Source: Diplonema papillatum
Taxonomy: Eukaryota > Euglenozoa > Diplonemea > Diplonemida > Diplonemidae
DNA length: 64,000 nt
NCBI GenBank assembly: GCA_030068145.1
Contig: JAPJBO010001086.1
Span: 1-64,000 of the forward strand
Reading direction: 5' to 3'
Under the pieces are notes generated by a model. The model was not told where the DNA came from, made no database searches, and saw only the letters and a list, made by a program, of their open reading frames with translations. Position 1 is the stretch's first letter. Each line of letters opens with the position of its first letter. The translations under genes were made by a program, and so were the position numbers. Below are positions 1-11,227 of the stretch, piece after piece.

Positions 1-801
1 CGCCAACCGCGCCACCTTGCTTGTGATGGTGACGCCGTTTGTGCGCATCGACGCAACGATGCCTTTCACCGACAGATCCGGCTCCGCCTCGACATGGGCC
101 GCTATCCGCCGGGTCACCCACTCCGAGTGCAGGCGGCCCAGCTCGTTGGCCTTCTCATCGCCCGAGCCTGTCGTGAAAACGCAGGAGTGGGCGTCAGCTC
201 GGGACACGTGATACGTCTCTGTATCGGCGTGGAGCATGGCGGTGCACTTGAACGCGCACGCCCCGCCTGTGGATGTCGTTCCCGAGCACTCAAAGCGGAC
301 GCGTCCCTTCTCCTTCCTTCTCCGCACCAGACACCGACCGGTGGCCACAGCTTCCTCCACGACCGCGTCAGTGAAGTCAGCGGCAGTTGCGTACTGCCCA
401 CCCACAACGGCACATCCGGCAGGATTCACCTCCACAGGCATCGCATCTGTAGCTGTCTGACTCCGAGGGAGTGGGGCCGAAGGACCAGCAGCAGCAGCAG
501 GAGGGGGCCCAGACAGAGGAACAGCAGGAGCGGCCCCGGACAAAGAAGCTGAAGGAACAGCAGCAGCTGCAGGAGGGGGCCCAGACAGTGAAGCCGAAGG
601 AACAGCAGCAACAGGTGCAGGACTGGGACGACTAAGGCGCTGAAGAAGCACACGGTGGAGAATGGCCGGAGGCAACCCTGCCCCAACATAAGGAGCGAGA
701 TCAGCATCGCCTGCGTAAACGCTGATATCACATATGTCCTGCACTGATGCGATGGGCAGCAGAAGGTTATACAGGGCCCCGATTGTGGAAGCTGACGACA
801 T
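1..801 (-). CDS. Mutator-like (MuDR) transposase, N-terminal part, runs off the left edge
   Basis: The frame opens with an ATG at 801 and stays open for 267 codons to base 1; an in-frame stop lies upstream at 847-849, so this Met is the likely start. Residues about 60-115 are an Ala/Pro/Ser linker with two 'SASLSGPPPAAAA' repeats. From about residue 135 a MuDR-type DNA-binding domain follows: 'GGQYATAADFTDAVVEEAV', then a basic strand (CLVRRRKEKGRVRFEC) and zinc-ligand candidates Cys172, Cys182 (or 186) and the closing His205-x-Cys207 ('AHSC'), as in the WRKY/GCM1-like finger of MuDR proteins. After it comes 'LGRLHSEWVTRRIAAHVE', matching the segment that precedes the DDE core in this family. 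The catalytic domain would lie outside the window. In this family the domain binds the element ends and guides cut-and-paste transposition. Family call is from motifs; whether the element is intact cannot be seen. Confidence 0.8.
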   Translation of the reverse strand, partial: MSSASTIGALYNLLLPIASVQDICDISVYAGDADLAPYVGAGLPPAILHRVLLQRLSRPSPAPVAAVPSASLSGPPPAAAAVPSASLSGAAPAVPLSGPPPAAAAGPSAPLPRSQTATDAMPVEVNPAGCAVVGGQYATAADFTDAVVEEAVATGRCLVRRRKEKGRVRFECSGTTSTGGACAFKCTAMLHADTETYHVSRADAHSCVFTTGSGDEKANELGRLHSEWVTRRIAAHVEAEPDLSVKGIVASMRTNGVTITSKVARLA

Positions 802-1250
802 TACGATTGCTTTCTTCAGTGAAGGTTTTCCTGTAGCTTCGGGTGATCAGCAAGTTCTCGGGTGACAGGTCTCTACTAAGTTATTCAGGCCCAATCGACA
901 AATATGACGGATCACGAGACCGTGTCTCGGCTGTAGCATCTGGCCGCGCGCCTGCCCTCTGATCTTGAGTGCTCGTTTGCTATAGGCCATCGGGAAGTGT
1001 GGCGTAGCCAGCTTGCGCCACTGCAACCAGTCGTGTAAACTCTGAGGCACCCAGAACGCCTGAGACGTCGTGGGTGGGGCATTGAAGCCCACTTTATGCC
1101 TCCACTGACAACGCAAACACCAAAAAACAAACGAAATGAAAGAGGCTGGCTTGGAAATTCAAGGGAAAACAGTGTGCAGCTTGGGCTAGAAGTGTTCTCG
1201 CATCTGATCGTCACCTTGAGGCACCGCTTGGTAGTTCCGCCTTCGTCCGA
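802..1250. other. gene-less stretch upstream of the MuDR frame
   Basis: No convincing coding frame. As it lies just 5' of the transposase start it may hold that element's 5' UTR and terminal inverted repeat, but the partner repeat would be outside the window, so this cannot be tested here. Confidence 0.4.
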
Positions 1251-1442
1251 CTAAGCAGGATGCATTGATGGCTTCTGTCGCCACTTCAAGCGGCGTCTGG
1301 TTGTTCTTCGCCGACTGGTCTCCTCGTCGTCCAGGCGGCACTCCGTTGTCGTTCCGCAGGTGGCGCACTGTGGCATTCGGTGTTCAGTGCAGTGCACATC
1401 TTCATCGCGAGGAAATCGCTGCCCTTGGCATCTCACGCGCAA
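1251..1442 (-). pseudogene. short Cys/His-rich transposon-like fragment
   Basis: The minus-strand frame reads 'VHCTEHRMPQCATCG' followed by an acidic and then Arg-rich tail. The spacing C-T-x-H-R-M-x2-C-x-T-C recurs in another minus-strand fragment near 12.0 kb ('KKCTKHRMTACSTC'). This looks like a small zinc-binding tail from a transposon protein rather than a host gene. Its end is truncated by the adjoining satellite. Confidence 0.3.
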
Positions 1443-1451
1443 TCACATCCA

Positions 1452-2072
1452 ATTTTTGGTCCCTATTTTTGGTCCAAACTTTGGGTCCGAATTTTTGGTC
1501 CGAATTTTGGTCCGAATTTTGGTCCGAATTTTGGTCCGAATTTTGGTCCGAATTTTGGTCCGAATTTTGGTCCGAATTTTGGTCCGAATTTTTGGTCCGA
1601 ATTTTGGTCCGAATTTTGGTCCGAATTTTGGTCCGAATTTTGGTCCGAATTTTGGTCCGAATTTTGGTCCGAATTTTGGTCCGAATTTTGGTCCGAATTT
1701 TGGTCCGAATTTTGGTCCGAATTTTTGGTCCGAATTTTTGGTCCGAATTTTTGGTCCGAATTTTTGGTCCGAATTTTGGTCCGAATTTTTGGTCCGAATT
1801 TTGGTCCGAATTTTGGTCCGAATTTTTGTCCGAATTTTTGGTCCGATTTTTGGTCCGAATTTTGGTCCGAATTTTGGTCCGAATTTTGGTCCGAATTTTG
1901 GTCCGAATTTTGGTCCGAATTTTTGGTCCGAATTTTTGGTCCGAATTTTTGGTCCGAATTTTGGTCCGAATTTTGGTCCGAATTTTGGTCCGAATTTTTG
2001 GTCCGAATTTTGGTCCGAATTTTGGTCCGAATTTTTGGTCCGAATTTTTGGTCCGAATTTTTGGTCCGAATT
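1452..2072 (+). repeat. 12-bp minisatellite (TTGGTCCGAATT)
   Basis: About fifty tandem copies of a 12-mer, with scattered 13-bp variants carrying one extra T. Because the unit is a multiple of three and lacks stops, long frames open on both strands (FWSE, FGPN, RILV on plus; FGPK, IRTK, NSDQ on minus). None has gene-like flanks, so they are artefacts. Confidence 0.97.
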
Positions 2073-2127
2073 TTTTGGTGAAAAAAAATATTTCGCACCA
2101 CAAATTTTTTTCCGAAAAATGATGAAT

Positions 2128-2200
2128 GTTGTAGCCGAGTCGAGGTGCCACCGCTTTCGACCCTGGAGGTGACGGTTCGAATCCCGCCAGAGGTTTTTTT
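2128..2200 (+). repeat. tRNA-like relic or SINE head
   Basis: The stretch has an A-box-like 'TAGCCGAGTCGAGG', a near-perfect B box 'GGTTCGAATCC' about 40 bases later, then 'CCAGAGG' and a T7 tract resembling a Pol III terminator. The T-arm pairing is imperfect and I cannot pair a 7-bp acceptor stem, so it is not called a functional tRNA. It sits between two satellites. Confidence 0.35.
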
Positions 2201-2203
2201 CAC

Positions 2204-2372
2204 AAACAAACAAATTTTGTGCCCTTATATCCCACTCAAACAAATTTTGTGCCCTTATATCCCAATCTGGGATATAAGGGCACAAAATTTGTTTGAAGTG
2301 GGATATAAGGGCACAAAATTTGTTTGAAGTGGGATATAAGGGCACAAATTTGTTTGGGGTGGGATATAAGGG
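2204..2372 (+). repeat. 33-bp repeat forming a large palindrome
   Basis: Units of 'CAAATTTTGTGCCCTTATAT' plus CCCA-type spacers occur twice in one orientation, then three to four times inverted. The two orientations meet around 2262-2268, giving a nearly perfect hairpin with arms of roughly 57-60 bp. No coding potential. Confidence 0.9.
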
Positions 2373-2383
2373 AAATTTACCGT

Positions 2384-4570
2384 CTAAGAACCAGTCTATA
2401 AGAGTCTAAGAACCAGTCTAAAAGGAGTCTAAGAACCAGTCTATAAGAGTCTAAGAACCAGTCTATAAGAGTCTAAGAACCAGTCTATAAGAGTCTAAGA
2501 ACCAGTCTATAAGAGTCTAAGAACCAGTCTAAAAGGAGTCTAAGAACCAGTCTATAAGAGTCTAAGAACCAGTCTATAAGAGTCTAAGAACCAGTCTATA
2601 AGAGTCTAAGAACCAGTCTAAAAGGAGTCTAAGAACCAGTCTAAAAGGAGTCTAAGAACCAGTCTAAAAGGAGTCTAAGAACCAGTCTATAAGAGTCTAA
2701 GAACCAGTCTAAAAGGAGTCTAAGAACCAGTCTATAAGAGTCTAAGAACCAGTCTATAAGAGTCTAAGAACCAGTCTATAAGAGTCTAAGAACCAGTCTA
2801 AAAGGAGTCTAAGAACCAGTCTTTCAGAGTCTAAGAACCAGTCTAAAAGGAGTCTAAGAACCAGTCTTTCAGAGTCTAAGAACCAGTCTAAAAAGTCTAA
2901 AAGGAGTCTAAGCACCGGTCTATACGGAGTTTGAACGAAGTGTGCATATCAGTCTCAAAAAAAAAAGAAACGGTAAAAAGGAGGTCTATGTAACAGCGTA
3001 AAAGAGTCCAGAAGAAGTCTCTAGCAGGCGTCTCAGAAAGCCGCCGATACGCAGTCTAAAAGGAGTCTCTGCCGTGTTCGCACAAGCCCCGCCCTCCGGG
3101 GCGCTATCTCCGGCGCCTGAAACCGGGATTGATGCCGCCCTGGACGAGGTTCCCAACACGCTGGCGCAGCACTGGCCGCGACGAAGGCAGTAGTCGGGAC
3201 CTGCGTTTCGCCTTCAAGGTTGACACCAGCCACCTGCGCAAGAAGATCCGCCAGCCACCGCAGTTGCAGCTGACCTTTCTTTGTGTTTCTCAAAGGAGTC
3301 TAAGACGAGTCCCAAAGTAGTCGAGAAACCAGTCTAAAAGGGGTCGAAGAACCAACCCAAAAGGAGTCCCAAAGCTATCCGCAAGCTAATGAGTCTACTT
3401 AGCAGTCTAAAACGAGTCTAAGAGATGTTTATAAGAAGTCTATGTAGCAGTCTAAGAAGCTGTCTATCTAGGAGTCTCTAGCGAGTCGAAAGGGGTCGAA
3501 GAACCAGCCTAAAAGGAGTCTAGACGAAGCCTAGGTAGCAGTCTTACGACCTGTTATTTGCAGTATAAAAGGAGTTAGTACAGCCGACCTTACTTTTGAG
3601 CGTTTATCGTGTTTTTTGTTCTTCAAAGGAGTCTAAGGACCACTTTAAAAGGAGTCTGAAGACCATCAAAAGGAGTTCACGGACCACTCTGGACTCTAGG
3701 AACCCAGTTTAAAAGGAGTCTAGGAACCAGTCTAGTTGGAGTCTCAAGACCAGTCTAACAGGAGTCTACAGACCAGTCTGAAAGGAGTCTAAGGACCAGT
3801 CTCAAAGGAGTCTAAGGACCAGTCTCAAAGGAGTCTAAGGACCAGTCTCAAAGGAGTCTAAGGACCAGTCTCAAAGGAGTCTAAGGACCAGTTGGAAAGG
3901 AGTCTAAGGACCAGTCTCAAAGGAGTCAAAGGACCAGTCTCAAAGGAGTCTAAAGGACCAGTCAAGAGTAAGGACCAGCCTGAAAGGAGTCTGAGGACCA
4001 GTCCAAAAGGAGTCTACAGACCAGTTTGAAAGGAGTCTAAGGACCAGTCTCAAAGGTTAGCAGTCTAAAGACCGGTCTAAAGAGTCTAAGAACACAGTCT
4101 AACAGGGGTCTAAGGACCAGTCTAAAAGGAGTCTAAAGACCAGTCGAAATAGTCTAAGAACCAGTCTAAAAGGTGTCTACAAGGACCAGTCTAAAAGGAG
4201 TCTAAAGACCAGTCTAAGAGTCTAAGAACACAGTCTAACAGAGGGTCTTAAAGGAGTCTAAAGACCAGTCGAAATAGTCTAAGAACCAGTCTAAAAGGTG
4301 TCTATAAGGACCAGTCTAAAAGGTGTCTAAGGACCAGTCTAAAAGGTGTCTATGAGGACCAGTCCTAGAGGAGTCTAAAGACCAGTCTAGAAGGTGTCTA
4401 TAAGGACCAGTCTAAAAGGAGTCTGAGGACAGTATAAAATTACTCTATCGGACAGTCTAAAGGAGTCTAAGAACCAGTCTATAAGGTGTCTAAGAACCAG
4501 TGAAAAAGGAGTCTAGAGACCAGTCTGAAAGTAGTCGAAGACCAGTCTAAGAGAGTCTATGGACCAGTGT
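2384..4570 (+). repeat. about 22-bp satellite (GAGTCTAAGAACCAGTCT) with divergent right half
   Basis: From 2384 to about 2900 the motif repeats tightly, alternating TATAA and AAAAGG spacers. From 2900 it becomes irregular, is interrupted around 3060-3300 by unrelated sequence, and resumes as 'GGAGTCTAAGGACCAGTCTC' to 4570. Divergence increases rightwards, suggesting an older flank beside a recently amplified core. No gene is supported inside it. Confidence 0.93.
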
Positions 4571-5010
4571 AACCATGGTCGTGACACGCTGTCACTCGCC
4601 CTCCGCTCGCCCGACTTACCACGAACGGCCAATACTTAGTGCCCTTTCCGACCCTCTCAGGCGCGGATTAAAATACCCAGAATTTGGGCAACACCGATGG
4701 CCGAACCTCCATTTGGAGAAACATTGTATGAATCATCGAGCGTCTCCTAAGATGCTAGCATTTTTACAACTCTTTCCGCCGTGAAAAAATGTAAAGGGGC
4801 AAGATGAAAAGAAGAATTCTGAGTGGGAAAATATGGTTTTTGCACCCTGTGTGTTGTGCATGAAAGCCGAACAAGGCCCCAAAGTCACTGTACGGAGCTG
4901 AGGGGCACGGGGAGCAGGCCAGATGAGTTAGCTATGTCACTAGAGCGGAGAGCTGCTCCGATCCAGAATGTGATTGACTCACTCTAGTGATTAGCGTTCT
5001 TGCCTTATGA
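4571..5010. other. no gene seen
   Basis: Single-copy-looking sequence between two satellites, with only a 69-codon frame lacking recognisable motifs. I see nothing to annotate. Confidence 0.5.
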
Positions 5011-5428
5011 ATACCAGTTTCTTTCATTTGCTAGTCTTTGATTTTCATGCCGTATGAATACCAGTCTCTTTCATTTGCCAGTCTTTGATTTTCATGCCGT
5101 ATGAATACCAGTCTCTTTCATTTGCCAGTCTTTGATTTTCATGCCGTATGAATACCAGTCTCTTTCATTTGCCAGTCTTTGATTTTCATGCCGTATTAAT
5201 ACCAGTCTCTTTCATTTGCCAGTCTTTGATTTTCATGCCGTATTAATACCAGTCTCTTTCATTTGCTAGTCTTTGATTTTCATGCCGTATGAATACCAGT
5301 CTCTTGCATTTGCCACTCTTTGATTTTCATGCCGTATGAATACCAGTCTCTTTCATTTGCCAGTCTTTGATTTTCATGCCGTATGCATACCAGTCTCTTT
5401 CATTTGCCAGTCTTTTATTTTCATTTTA
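5011..5428 (+). repeat. 47-bp tandem repeat
   Basis: Eight to nine near-identical copies of a 47-bp unit containing 'TTTGATTTTCATGCCGTATG' and 'AATACCAGTCTCTTTCATTT'. Copies differ by one or two bases (GTATGAAT, GTATTAAT). The shared AATACCAGTCT core echoes the ACCAGTCT core of the preceding satellite. Confidence 0.95.
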
Positions 5429-5639
5429 TGCGCGGTTGACCATCATATTAGGAAGTCTCTCCTGTAACCCTCTAGAGGGTGGGTACAGGAGTAAATGCAA
5501 CCGACTTGCAGGAGGCCAAGAGGCACTCCAACGGCACCAAGAACGAGTGGGATGGGGTCACGGTGGAGGATTTGGGGAAGGGTATGCAGAAAGTCGAGTG
5601 CAGTTTCTGCACTCCACAGCTGAAGGGGCCGCAGTCGGC

Positions 5640-8600
5640 TGATGTGGACAACAGTTAGCGAGTGAGGGGCTGGGGCTTCAGTACGCGTACGTCCAAGTCC
5701 TCCGTCCGAATCTTGTCGTCACCCGGATTTATTGCTTTCACTGGTCTTTGTGTATGTCGTCCGGAAAAGGCAAGAAGAAAGAAAACATTGAAGATAGCAT
5801 GCAGACTACCTGTAGCGATGACCTGTCAGCCACTCTTCGATCGCACTGTGTCGTGCTTAAGGCGCTTGCACTCATTCGAATCATCGTCTTCGCGCGGTCG
5901 CGTTGCGTCCTTTCCCTTTCCTTGCCGGTGGGCATGCTTCTGCGAACCCTGCCTTCGATTTCGTGCGTGGCGCTGGGTACTTCTTTTTGTGTTGGGGGGT
6001 CGTCATCCCTCGACCTCGTTTTGCTGGCGCCGGCGCCTTCCTTGCTGGAAAGTACCTACGTTCTAACCCAGACCGCGACAACTGCACAAGGAAAGGGTAT
6101 CCCTGAAAAATGCCACTAGCGACGGTCAAAGCTTTTCCTACTCTCTGCATCCTTTAGAAAGCTGAGGACTTCCATTGTGCTCCACCGTTCTCTTCGTTGA
6201 TGAACAACCCGTTCAGTGGGCAGAACAAATATGCGAATTGTTCGTTTGCCTCGTCCAGTAGTGCCGGGAGCTTGTGTACCCGCCATCCATCTCCCCTGTT
6301 GCTGTCGTTTCCAATAGGTCGTTGAAGTCGTCCCATCGTAGCGCTGGGTTCCAGAGGGCTCTCCCCCATGCCTTAGGTCCTCGCAGAATGTATAGATCCG
6401 CCCCAGCTGTGTTTTGATCGCAAGCTGCATACGGTCTCGCCACGACCGACGCACATCCCTCACTTGTAGTGCACCTTTTCCCTGGCAACCTACCGGTTCC
6501 TCGACAACGCGCATGAGGTCCGCCCCCGTTGGTGGGCACGGTCTTCCCCATACTTCTCTGCAGGGTTCCTGATTAAACAAACGTGTTCTTACTTTCTTGG
6601 TCTTTCCCATCGATGTGAGCGCATTCAGTCCGTTCCCTCGGCGGCGATGCCTCGAGTTGTCGGGTCTAATGCGCAGTCAACCGTCTTCCACGTTTGCTGC
6701 GACCCCGTCGTGTTTCTCGGCCGAGACTGGCCTGCCTCAGACCTTCGCGTCTCCTCGTCGGCCTGAGTACTCTGTATCCCTTCTCTACGACACCCCGTAC
6801 TTCTCAGCGAGTCCCGACGCCAGTTTTCAACGCTTTTTCCACCTCTTTCCCCGCAATTGTCACAGGAAACTCTTCGACAAGTGCTCTCCCGTTTCTCATT
6901 CATGTACGGTAGTATCCTTGGAAAAGCGGCTGGTCTACCGCCGACCTGGCAATTGTCAAGAATCCACATGATGCGTCGGTACCGCGTTTACACTCATTAC
7001 CCCCAGTTTGGGCTGCGTGCAGAGCGGCCTCGTTGATTGCGTCTTCTGAATTGTTTGCGTCCCGCCTCTCGCCGCTTCCGCGGTCGGTTGTGGTTTCGAG
7101 GTTCGGTGCTATAGGGTCTCCGGTTGACCATTGAGGCTGTGAGGCGGGTGAGGGATGTAGGCATGGTGATACACTTTAACTACGGCTAGCCAAGTTTGTA
7201 AGTGTTGCGACCGACACCGCTTTGAATTTAGTCTTGGGCCCCCCGCTTCTGTAGGACTAGATCCTGGGGCCTGCTGGATTGCACCCACTAATACTGCTGA
7301 AGGTCGACCTCCCAGCTCTGTTCGGACTAGTTGCGCGCGCACTCTCGTTGATGGGATCTAAGCGCTTCTTGGCTAGCTACAAAGTCCGGTCCCGGGCGAC
7401 GTCGGAGTGACGCTTCCGGTAGGATGTCACGTTTGCTGTCACGCAGCTATTGCCCGTCCGTGTTTTTCTGGTCGATTGTCTCGTGGAGCTTCGCCGGTCT
7501 CTCCGCTCGCTTTGGGTCGTGTGGGGCTGATGCTACCACGCGCGGCGACTGTTGTGGTCCCGATGTCGGGTTTCACACAGGTTCCTTACAGGGTGCTGTG
7601 CTCTCCGTTCAGCTGTATCTACCAGTTGTGCGATAGGTGGTGTATCTCCCTCAGCCCGCTCCAGTATGCACATGCTTTGTAGGGGTAGTTGGAGCCGATC
7701 GTAGTGGCGGTAGGTACGTTGTCACAATGCATCTTTCCGCCCGTCTATTTCCACCGCTTTATCGTGTCACGGTGCCTCGCATTCACTTCCCAGATGTTGC
7801 ACCGCAGTACCTGTGCCGCCGCGTTCAAGGTCAGCTTGTCCCCGATGGTGCTGTCGGTCCTCATTCCATTTGCCAGCCCCTCCTTCCATGTGCGTGGTAC
7901 GTTGTCCACTGTTGCGAACCACTTTTTTGTCGATCCCGCTGTAGCCTTCTACAATCGCCGAGAACTAGCTGTTTCCATTTTCCAAGACCTGGGTTAGCAT
8001 CGCACACGTATTTACGTGCCGTCTGTTCAATCATCTATACTTGTCGGCGTGTTCCTCCTTCCTCATCCGCCATCCTGGGGTTATTTAGCCTCGTCTCGTT
8101 TCACTTTGTGGTCGACGACGTGATGCCGAGCTTGTCGGACTCCTTCGTCGAGGGTATGCACAGGCACAGTTCGGCATCTTTGTCGGGGGCTTCATCTCAC
8201 AGCGTTCTCGAGACGCTGACTCGGTGTCGGGCCTAGTTCTCTTCTTGCCCCCCGCTTCTGCCCTTTCTGCAAAGCATAGTGTTCTGCTTTTTCTTCTCCC
8301 CGCGGTCCGTGCTTAGTTTTCGTCGCGGCGATGGCGGCTTTTGTGCCCCGAACTGTTTCAATCTTGTGGTCTGTGTGTGCGTGGCACAGAGCTGTTCCAT
8401 CTCCGATGTGGACGATGCGTGAATCTGCTCGGGGTCTGCGGGGCGTGCGAGCCTGGCTGTCGGCACGGTCGCTGGTCTTTCGCCTCTGCTGCTTTTCCCG
8501 CTCTTCTCGCACCACTGTCTCTCTTTCCACCTTTGCCACTTGCTTTTGTCCTCCCTTGCCCTTCCTCTGGGGGTGATGCTACTTTACTCCATAGTGCACG

Positions 8601-9060
8601 TCCCCGTCCCTGAACACGACAACAACTCCGCAAGTGTACTTCATCGTGATCCCGTGCTGAGCAGGCATCATCAGGCTCCTGTCTCTTCGTCTTGGCCAAA
8701 GTTGCCAATCTGTGGAATCGCGCCTCTTGCACTGCGCCCAGCACTGCCACTGCGCATGCTTCCTTCCGTCCGCCGTCGCCGGCCACTTTTTTTGCTGTGG
8801 GTTGTCCGCCGTTCGCGATCGTCGCTTCTTCTCTTCACTGCATGCTTCCATCGGGCCTGCTTGCGCTCCGCTGGGCAATACGCCTGCGGGCGGAACCTGC
8901 TCTTCGAAGCCGCTGCTTTGCGGTGTCCCGCCTGCAGTACGGCGCGCACCTTTTGCCGGCCCTCCTCGCCGTCTGTTCTCGTACGCCCGCACGGTTTCAA
9001 ACGCCTGCCTGTTAGCCATCTGGGGCTTTTGTTAAGGCCGTTTACGTGCACCTCTATGGT
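5640..9060 (-). other. decayed transposon-like DNA, no intact gene
   Basis: No frame longer than about 200 codons, and none with a clear domain. Minus-strand frames at 8192-8539 and 8671-9120 are Lys/Arg/Glu-rich and low in hydrophobics, like the disordered tails of retroelement proteins. The minus frame 8579-9019 ends in 'YTCGVVVVFRDGDVHYGVK', which resembles the first two RNase H beta strands. Plus-strand frames here are Ser/Leu/Cys-rich and look like shadows. I infer heavily mutated retroelement sequence. Confidence 0.35.
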
Positions 9061-9345
9061 CTGGTGAAACGGCGTTTGCGCGATAATGCCAGGCGTCGCA
9101 TCACGCTTTTCATAGCGCACTGGTTTTTGCGGTCGCCGAGTCGCGGTACGCCATCGGCTGCATATCGCCCATCGCGCGGTCTCTCTGACAAAGCGTAGGC
9201 GATCTGCTCACGCTGCACGTGCTCCATCTTCATGGCAACGCGACTTCTGCAACAGCGCCTTGTGACGCAACCGCGCTATTTCCGCCTGCGCTCTCGTCTG
9301 TGTCACACGAACTCGAAGAAGTCATAAGGCGAGATCACGACACGG
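9060..9345 (-). pseudogene. RNase H-like retroelement fragment (copy 1)
   Basis: The minus strand reads 'MKMEHVQREQIAYALSERP', matching the RNase H C-terminal signature of a His-Val-x-Arg-Glu core before an Ala-Leu-x-x-Arg helix. At DNA level it matches, in inverted orientation, the copy at 10140-10450 (shared 'CACAAGGCGCTGTTGCA'). Frame breaks are present. Confidence 0.55.
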
Positions 9346-10139
9346 ACGAGGACAACCAAGCAGGGAGCCTCTCAGGGGGGAGCCTACGGCGAGGATGAAA
9401 CGAAGCTCTGTCGGTGAACCCCCTCGTAAGTTGGGCCACCCAACGGCCGTGGCGTGCAGTCCCTGGTTGTGTTACGTCAGAAGCAAGCATGGCATTTGAA
9501 AGGAGAGACGTGAGGCACCGGTTCACTTTGCCAAAGGGCAACACCACAAACATAACAAGAGCTCGTTGCCAGTCGTCGCAGCATGCCGAATTGGCTTGCT
9601 CGGTGGTGTTGTGCCGAAGCAGGCAAACCTGGCAGGCCAGGTCCAGCTGATGCACGCGCGCATACTGCTTGAGCGCAGCGGGCAAAAGGATCGCTTGAGA
9701 AAGAGCTGTTGAAACGAGTTCCAGCTTGACGCGTACCCGTAGGGCGGAACCCATTGCTGCCGATCGCAGTGTATCCCATTGACGTGCCCGGCCGAGCGCG
9801 ACAGCCTCGCCTGACCCTCAGGGGGTGCGATGGCACTTGCAACGGACTTCTAGTTTGCAGTCGATTTCGAGCTGTCCAGCGGCCTGACGCCCAAAGCGAA
9901 AGAGTGAGAAACAGTGGACGAAGGACGAACTGTCCAAGCCGCTGACACTCGATGGCGGTTTGCATAACAACGGAACGCGTGCCCCCCCAACCGAGCGAAA
10001 GCAGTGGGAGATATGCGCTCCGATTGCTCCGAGTACACGGCACGGTGATCCATCCAGGCACTGCATCGACGGCGGAGCTCGCGGGGAACTGACCGTTCGA
10101 GGGAACAACGAGCTAGTCATCAACCAAATGTCAGGGAAC
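9346..10139. other. gene-less stretch between retroelement fragments
   Basis: Only short overlapping frames on both strands, none with a motif I recognise. Probably more of the same degraded element. Confidence 0.35.
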
Positions 10140-10450
10140 ACGCGCTGCAACGAAGCCTGCGTCCCCACAGACGAGAGCGCAGGCGGAGGTAGCACGGTTT
10201 TTTTTTCCCCCTCTTTTTTTGACGCACCGGGTTTTCCCGGTGTCTGACACCGGGACACCGGGTTGCGGCACAAGGCGCTGTTGCACAACGCTCGTCGACA
10301 ACGCTCGTCGCCATGAAGATAGAGCACATGCAACATGAGCAGGTCGCCTACGCGTTGTCGAACCGCGCGACGAGATGCTGCGCGAGCGACAACGTAAAAC
10401 CGCGACTCGGCGACCGCAGAAAATTGCACTTGCAATTTGGACTGCTTTTT
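10140..10450 (+). pseudogene. RNase H-like retroelement fragment (copy 2, inverted)
   Basis: The plus strand contains 'MKIEHMQHEQVAYALSNRAT', a decayed form of the RNase H C-terminal signature. Relative to copy 1 it carries an inserted poly-T/poly-C tract and a GC palindrome (CACCGGG...CCCGGTG) at about 10198-10262 between 'ACAGACGAGAGCGCAGGCGG' and 'CACAAGGCGCTGTTGCA'. Confidence 0.55.
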
Positions 10451-10711
10451 CGACTTCGCACGGTCCCAGCTTGCGCTCATTCTGCGCAGTTTGTCTCTCT
10501 CGTCGGACTTCTCGCTTACCCTGAGCCTGCTTGCTCTTATCCCGACGGGTAATGCGTCTGCGAGGACGAAAACCCGCCGTTCAGTGTTGTCGATTCACCG
10601 TGGGAATGCTAAGCGCGCAACGAAGCACAAACCAGGGAGGTGTTGGGCACCTTAGGAATCGGCATAACACCCTTGCCGTCTGCTGTAGTGCGGCGGCCTT
10701 GTAGGCGCGCA

Positions 10712-11227
10712 TCACGACTTTGAATTCGACATCTGCGGCCTCTTGTTGAGGCCGGCCATGTGTCTGCCTTCAAGAGACGTCAGGACGTTGCCACATCTCG
10801 AGTGCCGGATGCACTGTTGTCTGCATAATCTCCGCCAGGCCTTCGCGGTCGCCGAGTCGCGATGATGCTCCGTCGTCGCACGTCTCTGCACCTCGCCTAT
10901 CGCGCGGTTCGGCAAAGCGTTGACGTCTACGTTCTGCTCGCGCAGCACATGCTCTAGCTTCATGTTGACACCCTTCTGCCGCAGTTCTGCTACCTCTGCC
11001 TGCACCCTCGTCTTGTACAGGCGTACCGCTTCGGAATAGCGCGCGTTCCCTGTGCAAGTCCGCTGTCCCCCCCGAACAACCAACTCCTTGCGCAGTGATT
11101 TGACAAGAGCCGTGTACTCTGCGACGTTGCTCGTCGCTCGCTCCTCGATCGGGGTGCGGATTTTCACTACAAGAAACCTGCCGTCTGTAAGGGTAGTTCG
11201 TCCTGCTCTAGTTACGTTTATGAGGAG
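10712..11227 (-). pseudogene. RNase H domain of a retrotransposon, decayed
   Basis: The frame is open from 11227 to the stop at 10712. Reading N to C it has 'DGRFLVVKI', 'ERATSNVAEYTALVKSLRKE' (the RNase H helix with its conserved Asn/Glu/Tyr/Leu pattern), a linker, then 'MKLEHVLREQNVDVNALPNR' (the C-terminal His-Val-x-Arg-Glu-x-Asn motif). The expected Asp-Ser after the helix is not visible ('GNARYSEAV'), so it is probably inactive. RNase H removes the RNA strand during reverse transcription. No reverse transcriptase core was recognised nearby. Confidence 0.65.

Noticed and set aside
2128-2200. Functional tRNA gene
   Set aside because: The boxes are present, but acceptor and T-arm pairing fail, so it is listed only as a relic.
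1265-2345. Open frames of 230-300 codons on both strands
   Set aside because: They are produced by the 12-bp satellite, which has no stops in any phase; the flanks are not gene-like.
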